The translations under genes and the position numbers were made by a program. From Archangiaceae bacterium (GTDB lineage: Bacteria > Myxococcota > Myxococcia > Myxococcales > Myxococcaceae), in contig JADJNS010000012.1 in NCBI GenBank assembly GCA_016714225.1, positions 310,001 through 374,000 on the forward strand: DNA of 64,000 nt, given 5' to 3'. Below are positions 44,290 through 53,002 of this stretch, piece by piece. A model generated the notes under the pieces. The model saw only the letters and a list, made by a program, of their open reading frames with translations. It had not been told where the DNA came from and ran no database searches. Within the stretch, counting starts at the first letter, position 1; the number at the start of each line of letters is the position of its first letter.

Positions 44290-45393
44290 ATGTTCGTTCA
44301 GGCGAAATCGGGGCTGCTCAACCTCTTCGGCGCGCTGCTGTGCCTGTGGGCCGCCGCGTACCACACCCCGGTGGGCGCGCTGCTTCGGGTGGTCTCGGCC
44401 AAGGTGCTCGGGCAGCGCTCGAGCGCCCGCCCGCTGCTCTCGTACTACTCGGGCGGCGTGTGGGACGTGCAGCGCCAGGAGATGAACATCGAGTCGACGC
44501 CCGACGTGCCCGACCCGCAGCAGCTGGCGGCGGTGCCCCCCGGGCCGGCGCTGGGCCGCGCGCTCTTCCTCACCTGGGGCAAGCTGCCCTACGAGCAGCG
44601 GCGCCCGGGCGTGGCGCTCATCACCCGCTACGGCCTTCAGCCCAGCGCGTTCGAGCAGCCCGGCCTGGGGCCCGACGCGGCCACCCAGCTGGTCGACAGG
44701 TGCAAGCTCGACCTGGGCTCGGAAGACGCCGCGGTGCTGGCGTTCTTCGCCGGGTTCGACCTCGCCCGCTACGCCGCCGAGCGCACCACCGCCGAGGGCT
44801 ACCCGCTCACCCTCGAGCGCCTGGCGATGCGGCTGCCGCCCGACGCCGCGCCGGCCCTCGACAACGCCTCGCAGGCGCTGCTGCTCACCACCGCCTACGG
44901 GCTGTCGTGGCCGGTGCCCGCCGGCACCCGGGTCACCTCGCCGTTCGGCTGGAGAGACCACCCCCTGCTGGGCCGCAAGCAGCTGCACACCGGCGTCGAC
45001 CTCTCGGTGCCCGAAGGCAGCGACGTGCACGCCACCGCTGCCGGCACCGTCACCCGGGTCAGCGAAGACGCGATGAACGGCAAGTTGGTGATCATCGACC
45101 ACGGCCGCGGAGTGACCACCGCCTACTGCCACAACTCGGCGTTTCGGGTGAGGGTCGGCCAGCTGGTGAAAGAGGGCGACGTGGTGGCAGCTTCCGGCAA
45201 CACCGGCCGCTCGACCGGCCCCCACGTGCACTACCAGCTCGAGCTCGGCCACCAGCCGGTCGACCCGTTGCTCTTCAAGGGCAAAGACACCCGGGTGGCG
45301 CTCGAGCTGCCCCCGCCGCACCCGGTCTCGAAGAAGAAGCCCGACCCGCTCAAAGACGCCTTCGACAAGGCCTCGGTGCCGGGCACCGACTGA
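44290..45393 (+). CDS. M23-family zinc metallopeptidase
   Basis: A 367-residue protein with an N-terminal hydrophobic segment (residues 8-30) that anchors or exports it. Residues 215-330 are an M23 (LytM-like) endopeptidase domain: LHTGVDLSVPEGSDVHA carries the HxxxD zinc motif, IIDHGRGVTTAYCHNS the middle, and GPHVHYQLELG the HxH catalytic site; all ligands are present, so it should cleave peptidoglycan cross-bridges. The preceding 180 residues form a helical domain I do not recognise. ATG 44290 follows the membrane gene by nine bases. The dut gene begins 57 bases downstream. Confidence 0.88.
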   Translation: MFVQAKSGLLNLFGALLCLWAAAYHTPVGALLRVVSAKVLGQRSSARPLLSYYSGGVWDVQRQEMNIESTPDVPDPQQLAAVPPGPALGRALFLTWGKLPYEQRRPGVALITRYGLQPSAFEQPGLGPDAATQLVDRCKLDLGSEDAAVLAFFAGFDLARYAAERTTAEGYPLTLERLAMRLPPDAAPALDNASQALLLTTAYGLSWPVPAGTRVTSPFGWRDHPLLGRKQLHTGVDLSVPEGSDVHATAAGTVTRVSEDAMNGKLVIIDHGRGVTTAYCHNSAFRVRVGQLVKEGDVVAASGNTGRSTGPHVHYQLELGHQPVDPLLFKGKDTRVALELPPPHPVSKKKPDPLKDAFDKASVPGTD

Positions 45394-45450
45394 GTTTCAC
45401 GCGCAATTTGTCTCTGAGAATCGTTGGGTGTTAGAGCCCACGCGCGCCAG

Positions 45451-45891
45451 ATGCCGCCCCCTGAAGTCAAGGTCTTGAAGTTGAGGGCCGAAACCCCCCT
45501 GCCGAGGTACCAGACTGCCGGAGCAGCCGGCATGGACCTCGTCTCGGCCGAGGAGCTCGAGCTCGCGCCGATGCAGCGGCACGCGGTGGCGACGGGGCTG
45601 GCCCTCGAAATCCCCGAGGGGTTCGAGGGGCAAGTTCGGCCGCGCTCGGGCCTGGCACTCAAGGCAGGCCTCACGTGTCTCAACTCGCCTGGAACCATCG
45701 ATTCTGACTACCGCGGTGAGGTGAAGGTGCTGCTCATCAACCTTTCGACAGAACTGGCGAAAATCCGCCGCGGAGATCGCATCGCCCAGCTGGTGATCGC
45801 GCCGGTGAGCAGGGCCACACTGGTCGAGGTCGAAGGGCTGCGACAGTCAGAGCGAGGCGGGGGTGGTTTCGGGTCGACGGGCGTGGTTTGA
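45451..45891 (+). CDS. dut: Deoxyuridine 5'-triphosphate nucleotidohydrolase (dUTPase)
   Basis: A 146-residue trimeric dUTPase that converts dUTP to dUMP and PPi. All five motifs are visible: AAGMDLVS (I), VRPRSGLALK (II), GTIDSDYRGEV (III), RRGDRIAQLV (IV) and RGGGGFGSTG (V). ATG 45451 is chosen; the in-frame TTG at 45424 would add nine residues not found in the family. Normal length. It is 57 bases after the peptidase stop and 29 bases before the kinase gene. Confidence 0.96.
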   Translation: MPPPEVKVLKLRAETPLPRYQTAGAAGMDLVSAEELELAPMQRHAVATGLALEIPEGFEGQVRPRSGLALKAGLTCLNSPGTIDSDYRGEVKVLLINLSTELAKIRRGDRIAQLVIAPVSRATLVEVEGLRQSERGGGGFGSTGVV

Positions 45892-45920
45892 TTCAAGAGG
45901 TTTCGGGCATTTAGGCGAGG

Positions 45921-48386
45921 TTGTCCCCATTGCTTTGTTACAAGTGCGGCAGCCACGTTCCGGACACCTCCGATTCGTGCCCCAACTGCGGGCAGAAGCT
46001 GGCGGGCGGAGGCGTACGTCAGGCGACCGCCACGTTCTCTCGCCGCAAGCTCTCGCAAGGCGCGGTCGAAGGGGCGCCGTTCAAGTCGCAAGACCTGGTC
46101 GCCAACCGCTACCTGATCAAAGACACGGTGGCGGTGGGGCCGCTGGGCTACCTGTTCCGCGCGCACGACAAAGAGATCGACGTCGAGGTCGCGCTCAAGG
46201 TCATCAACCCCAAGCTGGTGCAGACCGCCGACGAGCGAAAGAACTTCGCCAAGCAGATTCGGCTGGCCCGCAAGCTGAGCCACCCCAACCTGGTGCGCGT
46301 CTACGAAGAGGGCGAAGACCAGGACAGGCCGTATTACACCTCGCAGTACCTCGACGGCCTGACGCTGCGGAAGATCATCGACCTGCGGCTGGCCAAGGGG
46401 CAGTTCTTCTCGCTGCGCGAGATCGAACCGATTCTGCTGCAGATCGCCAACGCGATGGACGCCGCCCACAAGGTCGGCCCGCACTCGGACCTGAAGCCCG
46501 ACAACGTGCTGGTGCTGCCCGACCTGCTCAAGATCACCGACTTCGGGGTCGGGCTGGCGATGCCGCGGCTGCCGTTCGTGCAGGCGATGAAGGCCCGCCG
46601 CGCCGACCGCTACCTCGCGCCCGAGCTGGTCGAGGGACGCGAGGTCGACCACCGCGCCGACCTCTACTCGATGGGCGTGATTCTCGGTGAGATGCTCTCG
46701 GGCCTCACCCCCGATGGCGCGGTGCCCGAGCTGCAGCGGCGCAACCCCGAGGTGCCGCCCGCCGTCGAGGGGCTCTACCGCCGCGCGCTCAACGTGAACC
46801 CCGCCAGCCGCTTCAAGTCGGCCGGCGAGATGATGAACGAGCTCAGCGCGCAGGCCACCGCCAGCGCTCCGCCGCCGCTCAAGTCGCGCGAGAGCGCGCT
46901 GGCGGTCTCGCCGCGGCCGCGCACCCAGTCTTCGGTCGGCGCGCTGCAGCTGTCGCCCCGGCGAGAGAAGCCGCCTCCGCCGGTGCCCGACATGCCGCCG
47001 CCGCCGCCCGACTCGGCCGAGATGATCGTCGGCAGCGCAGAGATCATCTCGCCCGACGCCACCCAGCCGGTGAACGAAGAGAACCTTCGCTCGGCGCTGG
47101 GCCTGCGCGCGCCCGAAGAGAGCCGCGAGCCCACCGAGGTGATCGACTCGGGCCAGCTGCTCGCCGACGACAACGCCGAGACCCAGGCCCGCGTCGAGAC
47201 GGTGGCCGACCCCGAGGCGGTCACCGCCCACCCCCCCCACCGCCACGGCGGCAGCGGCGGCGACGATCGCAACCGCACCGTGATCTGGCTGGTGCTGCTC
47301 ACCGTGCTCGGCGTCGGCATGGGGGCGGGGGGCGGCTACTACCTGCTGCAGAGCAGCATGCGCGCGCGCAACAGCGAGCAGAACGAGCAGCAGGCCAGGC
47401 TCGACGAGGCGAAGCGCCTCGAAGAGCTCAAGAAGGCCGAGCAAGAGAAGGTCGAGCTGGCGCTGTCGGCCCGCAAGGCCGAGGAAGAGCGCCTCGCCGC
47501 CCTCAAGAAGGCCGAAGACGACGCCGCGCAAAGAGAGCGCGACCGGCTGGCCGCCGAGCAGAAGGCCGCCGAGACCGACCTGCTCAAGAAGGGCCTCGCC
47601 GACAAGGCGGCGAAAGAGAAGGCCGAGCGCGAGGCCAAGGCCGCCGACGAGAAGGCGAAGGCGGCCGAGAAGGCCGAGAAAGAGCGGGTCGAGCGCGAGA
47701 AGCGCGAAGCCGCCGCCCGCGAGAAGGAACCGAAAGAGAAAGAGCCGAAAGACAAGAAGGTCTCGACCGTGGCGGTCGCCGCGGTCGAGCCCAAGAGCGA
47801 GAAGACCGAGGTCGCGAAGGGCGACGGCCCCTGCGGCGAAGGCATGCGCATGGTGGCCGGCGGCAGCTTCAAGATGGGCACCGCAGGCGACGACCCGATG
47901 ATGGGCTTCGACGAGCGCAAGCTGTCGACCGTCGACGTGGGCGCGTTCTGCGTCGACCTCTTCGAGTTCCCCAACAAGCGCGGCGTGTCTCCGACGGTGA
48001 ACGTGGGCTGGAGCGACGCCAAGCGCCTCTGCGAGGGCAAGGGCAAGCGCCTGTGCTCGGAAGAAGAGTGGGAGAAAGCGTGCAAGGGCCCCGGCAACGC
48101 GCGCTGGCCGTTCGGCAACGCCTTCGACGGCTCGGCCTGCAACACCGAAGACGAGAGCGGCGACAAGCGCGCGCTGGTGCCCTCGGGCCGCTTCGGCAAG
48201 TGCCGCTCGGGCTACGCGGTCGGCGACATGGCCGGCAACGCCGCCGAGTGGACGCAAGAGAAGCTGGTCAAGGGCGGCTCGTTCGCCAGCTCCGACTACG
48301 CGGTGCGCTGCTCGGCGCGGCGCGCCGGCGGCTCGATCTCCAAGTCGGCCGAAGTCGGCTTCCGCTGCTGCGCCGACCCGAAGTAG
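45921..48386 (+). CDS. Zinc-ribbon / Ser-Thr kinase / coiled-coil / FGE-sulfatase-like fusion
   Basis: An 821-residue protein. CYKC and CPNC at the N-terminus (residues 6-24) form a zinc ribbon. A Ser/Thr kinase domain (about 60-330) has VALKVI and DFGVG, but the catalytic loop is HSDLKPDNV (Ser for the usual Arg, so a non-RD kinase) and the Gly loop is poor (VAVGPLGY). After a Pro-rich linker there is one membrane helix (about 452-476), a Lys/Glu/Ala coiled coil (about 480-620), and an FGE/SUMF1-type domain (about 635-821) with MRMVAGGSFKMG, CSEEEWEKAC, GDMAGNAAEWT and VGFRCC. Start TTG 45921 is adjacent to AGGCGAGG; TTG 45933 would have better spacing. Upstream is dut; the role of the extracytoplasmic FGE-like part is unknown. 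Confidence 0.85.
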   Translation: MSPLLCYKCGSHVPDTSDSCPNCGQKLAGGGVRQATATFSRRKLSQGAVEGAPFKSQDLVANRYLIKDTVAVGPLGYLFRAHDKEIDVEVALKVINPKLVQTADERKNFAKQIRLARKLSHPNLVRVYEEGEDQDRPYYTSQYLDGLTLRKIIDLRLAKGQFFSLREIEPILLQIANAMDAAHKVGPHSDLKPDNVLVLPDLLKITDFGVGLAMPRLPFVQAMKARRADRYLAPELVEGREVDHRADLYSMGVILGEMLSGLTPDGAVPELQRRNPEVPPAVEGLYRRALNVNPASRFKSAGEMMNELSAQATASAPPPLKSRESALAVSPRPRTQSSVGALQLSPRREKPPPPVPDMPPPPPDSAEMIVGSAEIISPDATQPVNEENLRSALGLRAPEESREPTEVIDSGQLLADDNAETQARVETVADPEAVTAHPPHRHGGSGGDDRNRTVIWLVLLTVLGVGMGAGGGYYLLQSSMRARNSEQNEQQARLDEAKRLEELKKAEQEKVELALSARKAEEERLAALKKAEDDAAQRERDRLAAEQKAAETDLLKKGLADKAAKEKAEREAKAADEKAKAAEKAEKERVEREKREAAAREKEPKEKEPKDKKVSTVAVAAVEPKSEKTEVAKGDGPCGEGMRMVAGGSFKMGTAGDDPMMGFDERKLSTVDVGAFCVDLFEFPNKRGVSPTVNVGWSDAKRLCEGKGKRLCSEEEWEKACKGPGNARWPFGNAFDGSACNTEDESGDKRALVPSGRFGKCRSGYAVGDMAGNAAEWTQEKLVKGGSFASSDYAVRCSARRAGGSISKSAEVGFRCCADPK

Positions 48387-48623
48387 CCGCGCCGAGACGA
48401 GACCGGGCAGGGTGAGCGGGTCGAACCCCTGCCGTCGCTCGCCGAAGGCCTCGGCGCAGATGCTCCATCGTATTGCAGCGCGCTGTTGCTCGAGGCCGGT
48501 GCCCTGCGGCGCTGCGCCTTCGTGGCGGCGACCGCCGGGCTCGACGGGCTCGCCCTGCCCGGTCACGCCGTGGCGCACGCGATGGTTGGCACAGCAACTA
48601 ACGCGTGCAAGAGTCGGCGCCCG

Positions 48624-50828
48624 ATGAAGGGCACGGTTCGCTTTCTGGTGCTGCTGGTGCTCGGCCTGGCGCTGCTGGCGATGGGAGCGCTGCACATCGT
48701 GAGCTCGACCTTTCGCGAGTGGTTCGAGCGCGACCTGCTGCTGCGCGCCGAGCTGGCGGTGAACGGCAACCGCCACGGCCTCGCCCGCCAGTGGGAGGCC
48801 GGCAACCTCGCCGCGCTCACCCAGCGGCTCACCGACATCACGCGCGACGAGCGCATTCTCGCCGCCGCCGCGTGCAACAACGAGGGCCGGCTGGTGGCGC
48901 GCACCGCCGAGTGGCCCGCGGGAGTAGACTGCGAAGGCTTCAGCGAGCCGCGGGTATCGACGCTGGGCGGCACGCGGGTGCACGCCACCCCGGTGCCGCT
49001 CGACGGCGAGAGCGCGCGGCTGGGCCGGGTGGTGCTGCTGCACGACCTCTCGTTTCTCGAGCGGCGCGAAGCGCAGACCCGCGAGTTTCTCTTCACCGCC
49101 TTCGCGGTGCTGGCGGCCGCGGCCGCGCTCATCACCATCGTCGCGGCGCGGCTCTCGTGGCTGGGCTGGAGCGCCGCGCTGCGCCGCGCGCTCTCGGGCA
49201 AGAGCAGCAGCGAGCCCCGCGAGTTCCAGCCGCTGCTGCGCGACGTGAGAGATCTGGTCGAGCGGCTCACCACCGAGAAAGAGGTCGAGGGGCAGGGCAG
49301 GTGGACCCCCGAGCGGCTCAAGCAGACGCTGTCGCGCCACCTGCACGGAGAGCGGGTGGTGATTCTCGCCAACCGCGAGCCGTACATTCACCACCGCGAG
49401 CCAGACGGGTCGATCTCGGTGCGGCACCCGGCCAGCGGCCTGGTCACCGCGCTCGAGCCGGTGATGCGCGCCTGCAGCGGCACCTGGGTGGCGCACGGCA
49501 GCGGCACCGCCGACCGCGCCACCTCGGACAAGCACGACCGGGTGCGCGTGCCGCCGGGCGAAGAGGCCTACACGGTGCGCCGGGTGTGGCTGACCGACGA
49601 AGAAGAGCGCGGCTACTACTACGGCTTCTCCAACGAGGGCATGTGGCCCTTGTGTCACGTGGCCCACACCCGGCCCACCTTCCGCATCGACGACTGGCGC
49701 CACTACCAGGCCATCAACCAGCGCTTCGCCGACGCAGTGCTCGACGAGGTCGACGGCGAAGACCCCATCGTGCTGGTGCAGGACTACCACTTCGCGCTGG
49801 TGCCCGCGCTGATCCGCGAGCGGCTGCCCCGCGCGACCATCATCATGTTCTGGCACATCCCCTGGCCCAACGCCGAGCGCATCGGCATCTGCCCCTGGAG
49901 CGAGCAGATTCTCGAGGGCATGCTGGGCGCGAGCGTGGTCGGCTTTCACACCCAGCAGCACTGCAACAACTTCATCGACTCGATCGACCGCTACCTCGAG
50001 GCGCGCATCGATCGCGAGCAGCGCGCGGTGGTGCACCACCGCCGCAGCACCGCGGTGCGCGCGTACCCCATCTCCATCGACTGGCCCAACCGCTGGGCCA
50101 CCGAGGCGCCCAAGCCGGCCGAGTGTCGCGCCCAGGTGTTCGCCGAGCTCGGGCTCCCGGCCGACGCGAAGCTGGGAGTGGGCGTCGATCGCCTCGACTA
50201 CACCAAGGGCATCGAAGAGCGGCTCTTGGCGGTCGAGCGCATGCTCGAGCGGTTTCCTGAGCACCGCGGGCGCTTCACCTTCGCGCAGCTCGCCGCGCCC
50301 AGCCGCACCGCCATCGAGCGCTACAGCCAGCTCAACCAGAACGTCGAGAAGCTGGCCGAGCGCATCAACGGCAAGTTCGCCGCAGGGAAGTGGAAGCCCA
50401 TCGCTCTCTTGCGCGCGCACCACGAGCCGCCGGCGGTGTTTCGCTACTACCGCGCCGCCGACCTCACCTACGTGTCGAGCCTGCACGACGGCATGAACCT
50501 GGTGGCGAAAGAGTTCGTGGCCGCGCGCGAAGACGAGCGCGGGGTGCTGATCTTGAGCTCGTTCACCGGGGCGGCGCGCGAGCTGACCGAGGCGCTGGTG
50601 GTGAACCCGTACGATCTCGAAGAGGCCAGCTCGGCGATCGCCACCGCGCTGGCGATGCCCGCCGACGAGCAGGCCGACCGCATGCGCGCGATGCGCGCCT
50701 ACCTCGCCGAGTACAACGTCTACCGCTGGGGCGGGCGCATGCTCGCCGAGGCCGCGCGGCTGAGGGCGCGCGAGCGGCTCACCGGGCGCCTCACCGACCG
50801 GCTGCTGGGGCTCGAGAGGCCGGCGTGA
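48624..50828 (+). CDS. otsA: Membrane-anchored trehalose-6-phosphate synthase (GT20)
   Basis: A 734-residue protein. ATG 48624 gives two membrane helices (about 7-26 and 155-179) flanking a predicted periplasmic domain of about 128 residues. The GT20 domain (about 242-720) has all usual landmarks: VILANREPY, SGLVTALEPVM, FSNEGMWPLCH, VQDYHFALVP, FWHIPWPNAE, GFHTQQHCNNF, GVDRLDYTKGIEERL, SLHDGMNLVAKEFVAA and LTEALVVNPYD, so it should join UDP-glucose and glucose 6-phosphate. Soluble OtsA has no such N-terminus. Its stop overlaps the otsB GTG. The TTG at 48486 upstream opens a junk extension. Preceded by 237 bases with no gene. Confidence 0.9.
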   Translation: MKGTVRFLVLLVLGLALLAMGALHIVSSTFREWFERDLLLRAELAVNGNRHGLARQWEAGNLAALTQRLTDITRDERILAAAACNNEGRLVARTAEWPAGVDCEGFSEPRVSTLGGTRVHATPVPLDGESARLGRVVLLHDLSFLERREAQTREFLFTAFAVLAAAAALITIVAARLSWLGWSAALRRALSGKSSSEPREFQPLLRDVRDLVERLTTEKEVEGQGRWTPERLKQTLSRHLHGERVVILANREPYIHHREPDGSISVRHPASGLVTALEPVMRACSGTWVAHGSGTADRATSDKHDRVRVPPGEEAYTVRRVWLTDEEERGYYYGFSNEGMWPLCHVAHTRPTFRIDDWRHYQAINQRFADAVLDEVDGEDPIVLVQDYHFALVPALIRERLPRATIIMFWHIPWPNAERIGICPWSEQILEGMLGASVVGFHTQQHCNNFIDSIDRYLEARIDREQRAVVHHRRSTAVRAYPISIDWPNRWATEAPKPAECRAQVFAELGLPADAKLGVGVDRLDYTKGIEERLLAVERMLERFPEHRGRFTFAQLAAPSRTAIERYSQLNQNVEKLAERINGKFAAGKWKPIALLRAHHEPPAVFRYYRAADLTYVSSLHDGMNLVAKEFVAAREDERGVLILSSFTGAARELTEALVVNPYDLEEASSAIATALAMPADEQADRMRAMRAYLAEYNVYRWGGRMLAEAARLRARERLTGRLTDRLLGLERPA

Positions 50829-51604
50829 AGCGCGATCTGCTGACGGCCCACAACCTGCCGGTGGTCTCCCAGTTCGCCTCGAGCAACCTGCTGGTGGCGC
50901 TCGACTTCGACGGCACCCTGGCGCCCATCGTCACCGAGCCGAGCGCGGCGAAGATGCGGCCTCGCACCCGCGAGCTGCTGGTTCGGGTGTGCCGGCTGTA
51001 CCCCACCATCATCATCTCGGGGCGGGCGGTGAGTGACGTGCGCCAGCGCGTGCGCGGGGTCGGGCTGCTCGAGGTGATCGGCAACCACGGCATCGAGCCG
51101 TGGCGCCGGGCCGAAGATTTCTCGGGCGTGGTGCGCAGCTGGGTGCCCACGCTCTACGAGCGGCTGCGCGCGCACAAAGGCGTGATGATCGAAGACAAGG
51201 CGTTCTCCATCGCGGTGCACTATCGCCAGAGCCGCCAGAAGCGCCTGGCACGCGCGGCGATCTTGAAGGCCGCCCGAGAGCTCGAGCCGCTGCGCATCAT
51301 CGGCGGGCACCAGGTGGTGAACCTCTTGCCGTTCGACGCGCCCCACAAGGGCATCGCGCTGGCCGCGGCGCGCGATCGGCTGGGCTGCGACACCGCGCTC
51401 TACGTGGGCGACGACGAGACCGACGAAGACGTGTTCGCGCGCGACGAGCCGGGGCGCCTGCTCACCGTGCGCGTCGGCCACAAGGCGGGCTCGCGGGCTT
51501 CGTACTTTCTCGAGCATCAGACCTCGATCGACGACCTGCTCTCGCACCTGGTGCAGCTGCGCTCGCGCCCGTCGAGAGCGCGCGCGGCCGGAGCGGGCCG
51601 GTGA
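50825..51604 (+). CDS. otsB: Trehalose-6-phosphate phosphatase
   Basis: A 259-residue HAD-superfamily phosphatase that releases trehalose from trehalose 6-phosphate. Motif I is VALDFDGTLAPIV (nucleophile Asp), motif II ISGR, motif III Lys in PHKGIAL and motif IV YVGDDETDEDVF. GTG 50825 overlaps the otsA stop. Its own stop overlaps the start of the MarR gene. Cytoplasmic; completes the OtsAB route. Confidence 0.95.
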   Translation: MKRDLLTAHNLPVVSQFASSNLLVALDFDGTLAPIVTEPSAAKMRPRTRELLVRVCRLYPTIIISGRAVSDVRQRVRGVGLLEVIGNHGIEPWRRAEDFSGVVRSWVPTLYERLRAHKGVMIEDKAFSIAVHYRQSRQKRLARAAILKAARELEPLRIIGGHQVVNLLPFDAPHKGIALAAARDRLGCDTALYVGDDETDEDVFARDEPGRLLTVRVGHKAGSRASYFLEHQTSIDDLLSHLVQLRSRPSRARAAGAGR

Positions 51605-52062
51605 ACCTGCCGCTGGGTGACGTGCTCGGGTTTCTGCGGCTGGTGTGGGCCGTCGACCACGGCCTGCAGCGGGTCAGCCACCGCATGGAGCGCGAAAAGG
51701 GGGTCACCGCGCCCCAGCGCTTCGTGCTGCGCCTGCTCGGCCGGTTCCCTTCGGTGACCGCCAGCCAGCTCGCCAGCGCGCTCGACGTGCACCCCAGCAC
51801 CATCACCGGCATCTTGAAGCGGCTCGAGCGCCGCAAGCTGGTCACCCGGCGGCGCGACCCCCACGATCGCCGGCGCACCTTTCTGGCGCTGACCGCCCGA
51901 GGTCGCGCGCTCGACGTCGAGCCCTCGGGCACGGTCGAGGGGGCGGTCGAAGAGGTTCTCTCTGCCCAGCCCGAGCACAAGGTGGCCATCGCCCGCGAAG
52001 TGCTCACCGCGCTCGCGGCCGAGCTCGCCAACCGCGGCCAGGCGCCGCGGGCCGAGCCGTAA
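51601..52062 (+). CDS. MarR-family transcriptional regulator
   Basis: A 153-residue winged-helix protein. PQRFVLRLLGRFPSVTASQLASAL is the first part of the DNA-binding domain, HPSTITGILKRLERRKLVTR the recognition helix and RRDPHDRRRTFLALTARG the wing, all typical of MarR. GTG 51601 overlaps the otsB stop, so otsA, otsB and this gene are translationally coupled; the regulator may control the operon, possibly in response to a ligand (inference). 28 bases downstream the substrate-binding gene starts. Confidence 0.9.
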   Translation: MNLPLGDVLGFLRLVWAVDHGLQRVSHRMEREKGVTAPQRFVLRLLGRFPSVTASQLASALDVHPSTITGILKRLERRKLVTRRRDPHDRRRTFLALTARGRALDVEPSGTVEGAVEEVLSAQPEHKVAIAREVLTALAAELANRGQAPRAEP

Positions 52063-52090
52063 CCCCGGCCACCCGATATAAGGGCCGGCG

Positions 52091-53002
52091 ATGCTCGCCG
52101 CCCTGTTCACCGTCTTGCTGACGGCCAGCCCCAAGGTGCTGGTGGTGAAGTCGCAAGATCTCGCCTCGTACGCCTCGGTGGTCGCTGGCTTCACCTCGGT
52201 GGTGCAGGGCGACGTTCAGCAGCTCACCCTCGACGACGGCGCCAAAGAGACCCTCGAGCGCACCTTCAAGAGCGCCGCCGACACCCAGCCCGCGCTGGTG
52301 CTCGCCATCGGCCCGGCGGCTGCGGTCGGGGCGATGAACGCGTTCGACAAGGTGCCGGTCATCTTCGTGATGGTGCCGTACTTCAAGCTCTACCGGCTCG
52401 AGCGGCAGAACATCACCGGCATCTCGCTCACCTCGGACTTGAGCCTCGAGCTGCAGGCGACCCGCTCGCTGCTCCCGTACGTCAGGCGCATCGGCGTGGC
52501 CTTCGACCCCCGCTACTCGCGCGAGTTCATCGACGCCGCGACCTCGGCCGCGATGTCGAAGAACGTCGATCTCGTACCCCTCGAGGTCGACGCGCCCGAC
52601 AAGGTGGTCAAGGTGCTCAAGGCCGCCAGGGGCAAGGTCGACGCGCTGATGATGATCGCCGACCGCACCGTAGGCAACGCGGCGGTGGTGCAGCGCACTC
52701 TCGCCTGGGCGCAGGAAGAGGGCGTGCCGGTGGTCGGCTTCGCTCCGGCCCAGGTGAAAGAAGGCGCGCTGTTCGCGCTGGCCCCCGCGGCGACCGGCCT
52801 GGGCCAGCAGGCGGGGCGGCTGGCCAACCGCATTCTTCACGAGAAGGTCGACCCGGGCGCGCTGGCGGTCTCGGCTCCCGAGGGCGTCGAGCTGCACGTG
52901 AACCTCGGCACCGCCCGGCGGCTGCCCGACGCGAAGGCCTTCGCGTTCGAGCTGATGGGCTTCGCGGCGAAGCAACAGATCTCGGTGAGGGTGAACGAAT
53001 GA
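52091..53002 (+). CDS. ABC-transporter substrate-binding protein (PF04392-like)
   Basis: A 303-residue protein with a short signal-like N-terminus (LAALFTVLLTA) and a two-lobe periplasmic-binding fold: VLVVKSQDLASYASVVAGF, ALVLAIGPAAAVGA, VPVIFVMVPYFKLYRL, ITGISLTSDLSLELQATRSL, IGVAFDP, VPVVGFAPAQVKEGALFALA and GQQAGRLANRIL match the uncharacterised family PF04392. No permease or ATPase gene is adjacent, so the partner is elsewhere or absent. Its stop overlaps the purB start. Confidence 0.82.
   Translation: MLAALFTVLLTASPKVLVVKSQDLASYASVVAGFTSVVQGDVQQLTLDDGAKETLERTFKSAADTQPALVLAIGPAAAVGAMNAFDKVPVIFVMVPYFKLYRLERQNITGISLTSDLSLELQATRSLLPYVRRIGVAFDPRYSREFIDAATSAAMSKNVDLVPLEVDAPDKVVKVLKAARGKVDALMMIADRTVGNAAVVQRTLAWAQEEGVPVVGFAPAQVKEGALFALAPAATGLGQQAGRLANRILHEKVDPGALAVSAPEGVELHVNLGTARRLPDAKAFAFELMGFAAKQQISVRVNE

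Noticed and set aside
48486..48623. Longer otsA starting at TTG 48486
   Set aside because: It would bury the first membrane helix behind 46 residues without family support; ATG 48624 is the better start.
45708..50486. 1592-codon open frame on the minus strand
   Set aside because: It runs antisense across dut, the kinase/FGE gene and otsA, and its translation is a His/Arg/Val-rich shadow; the plus-strand genes have clear families.
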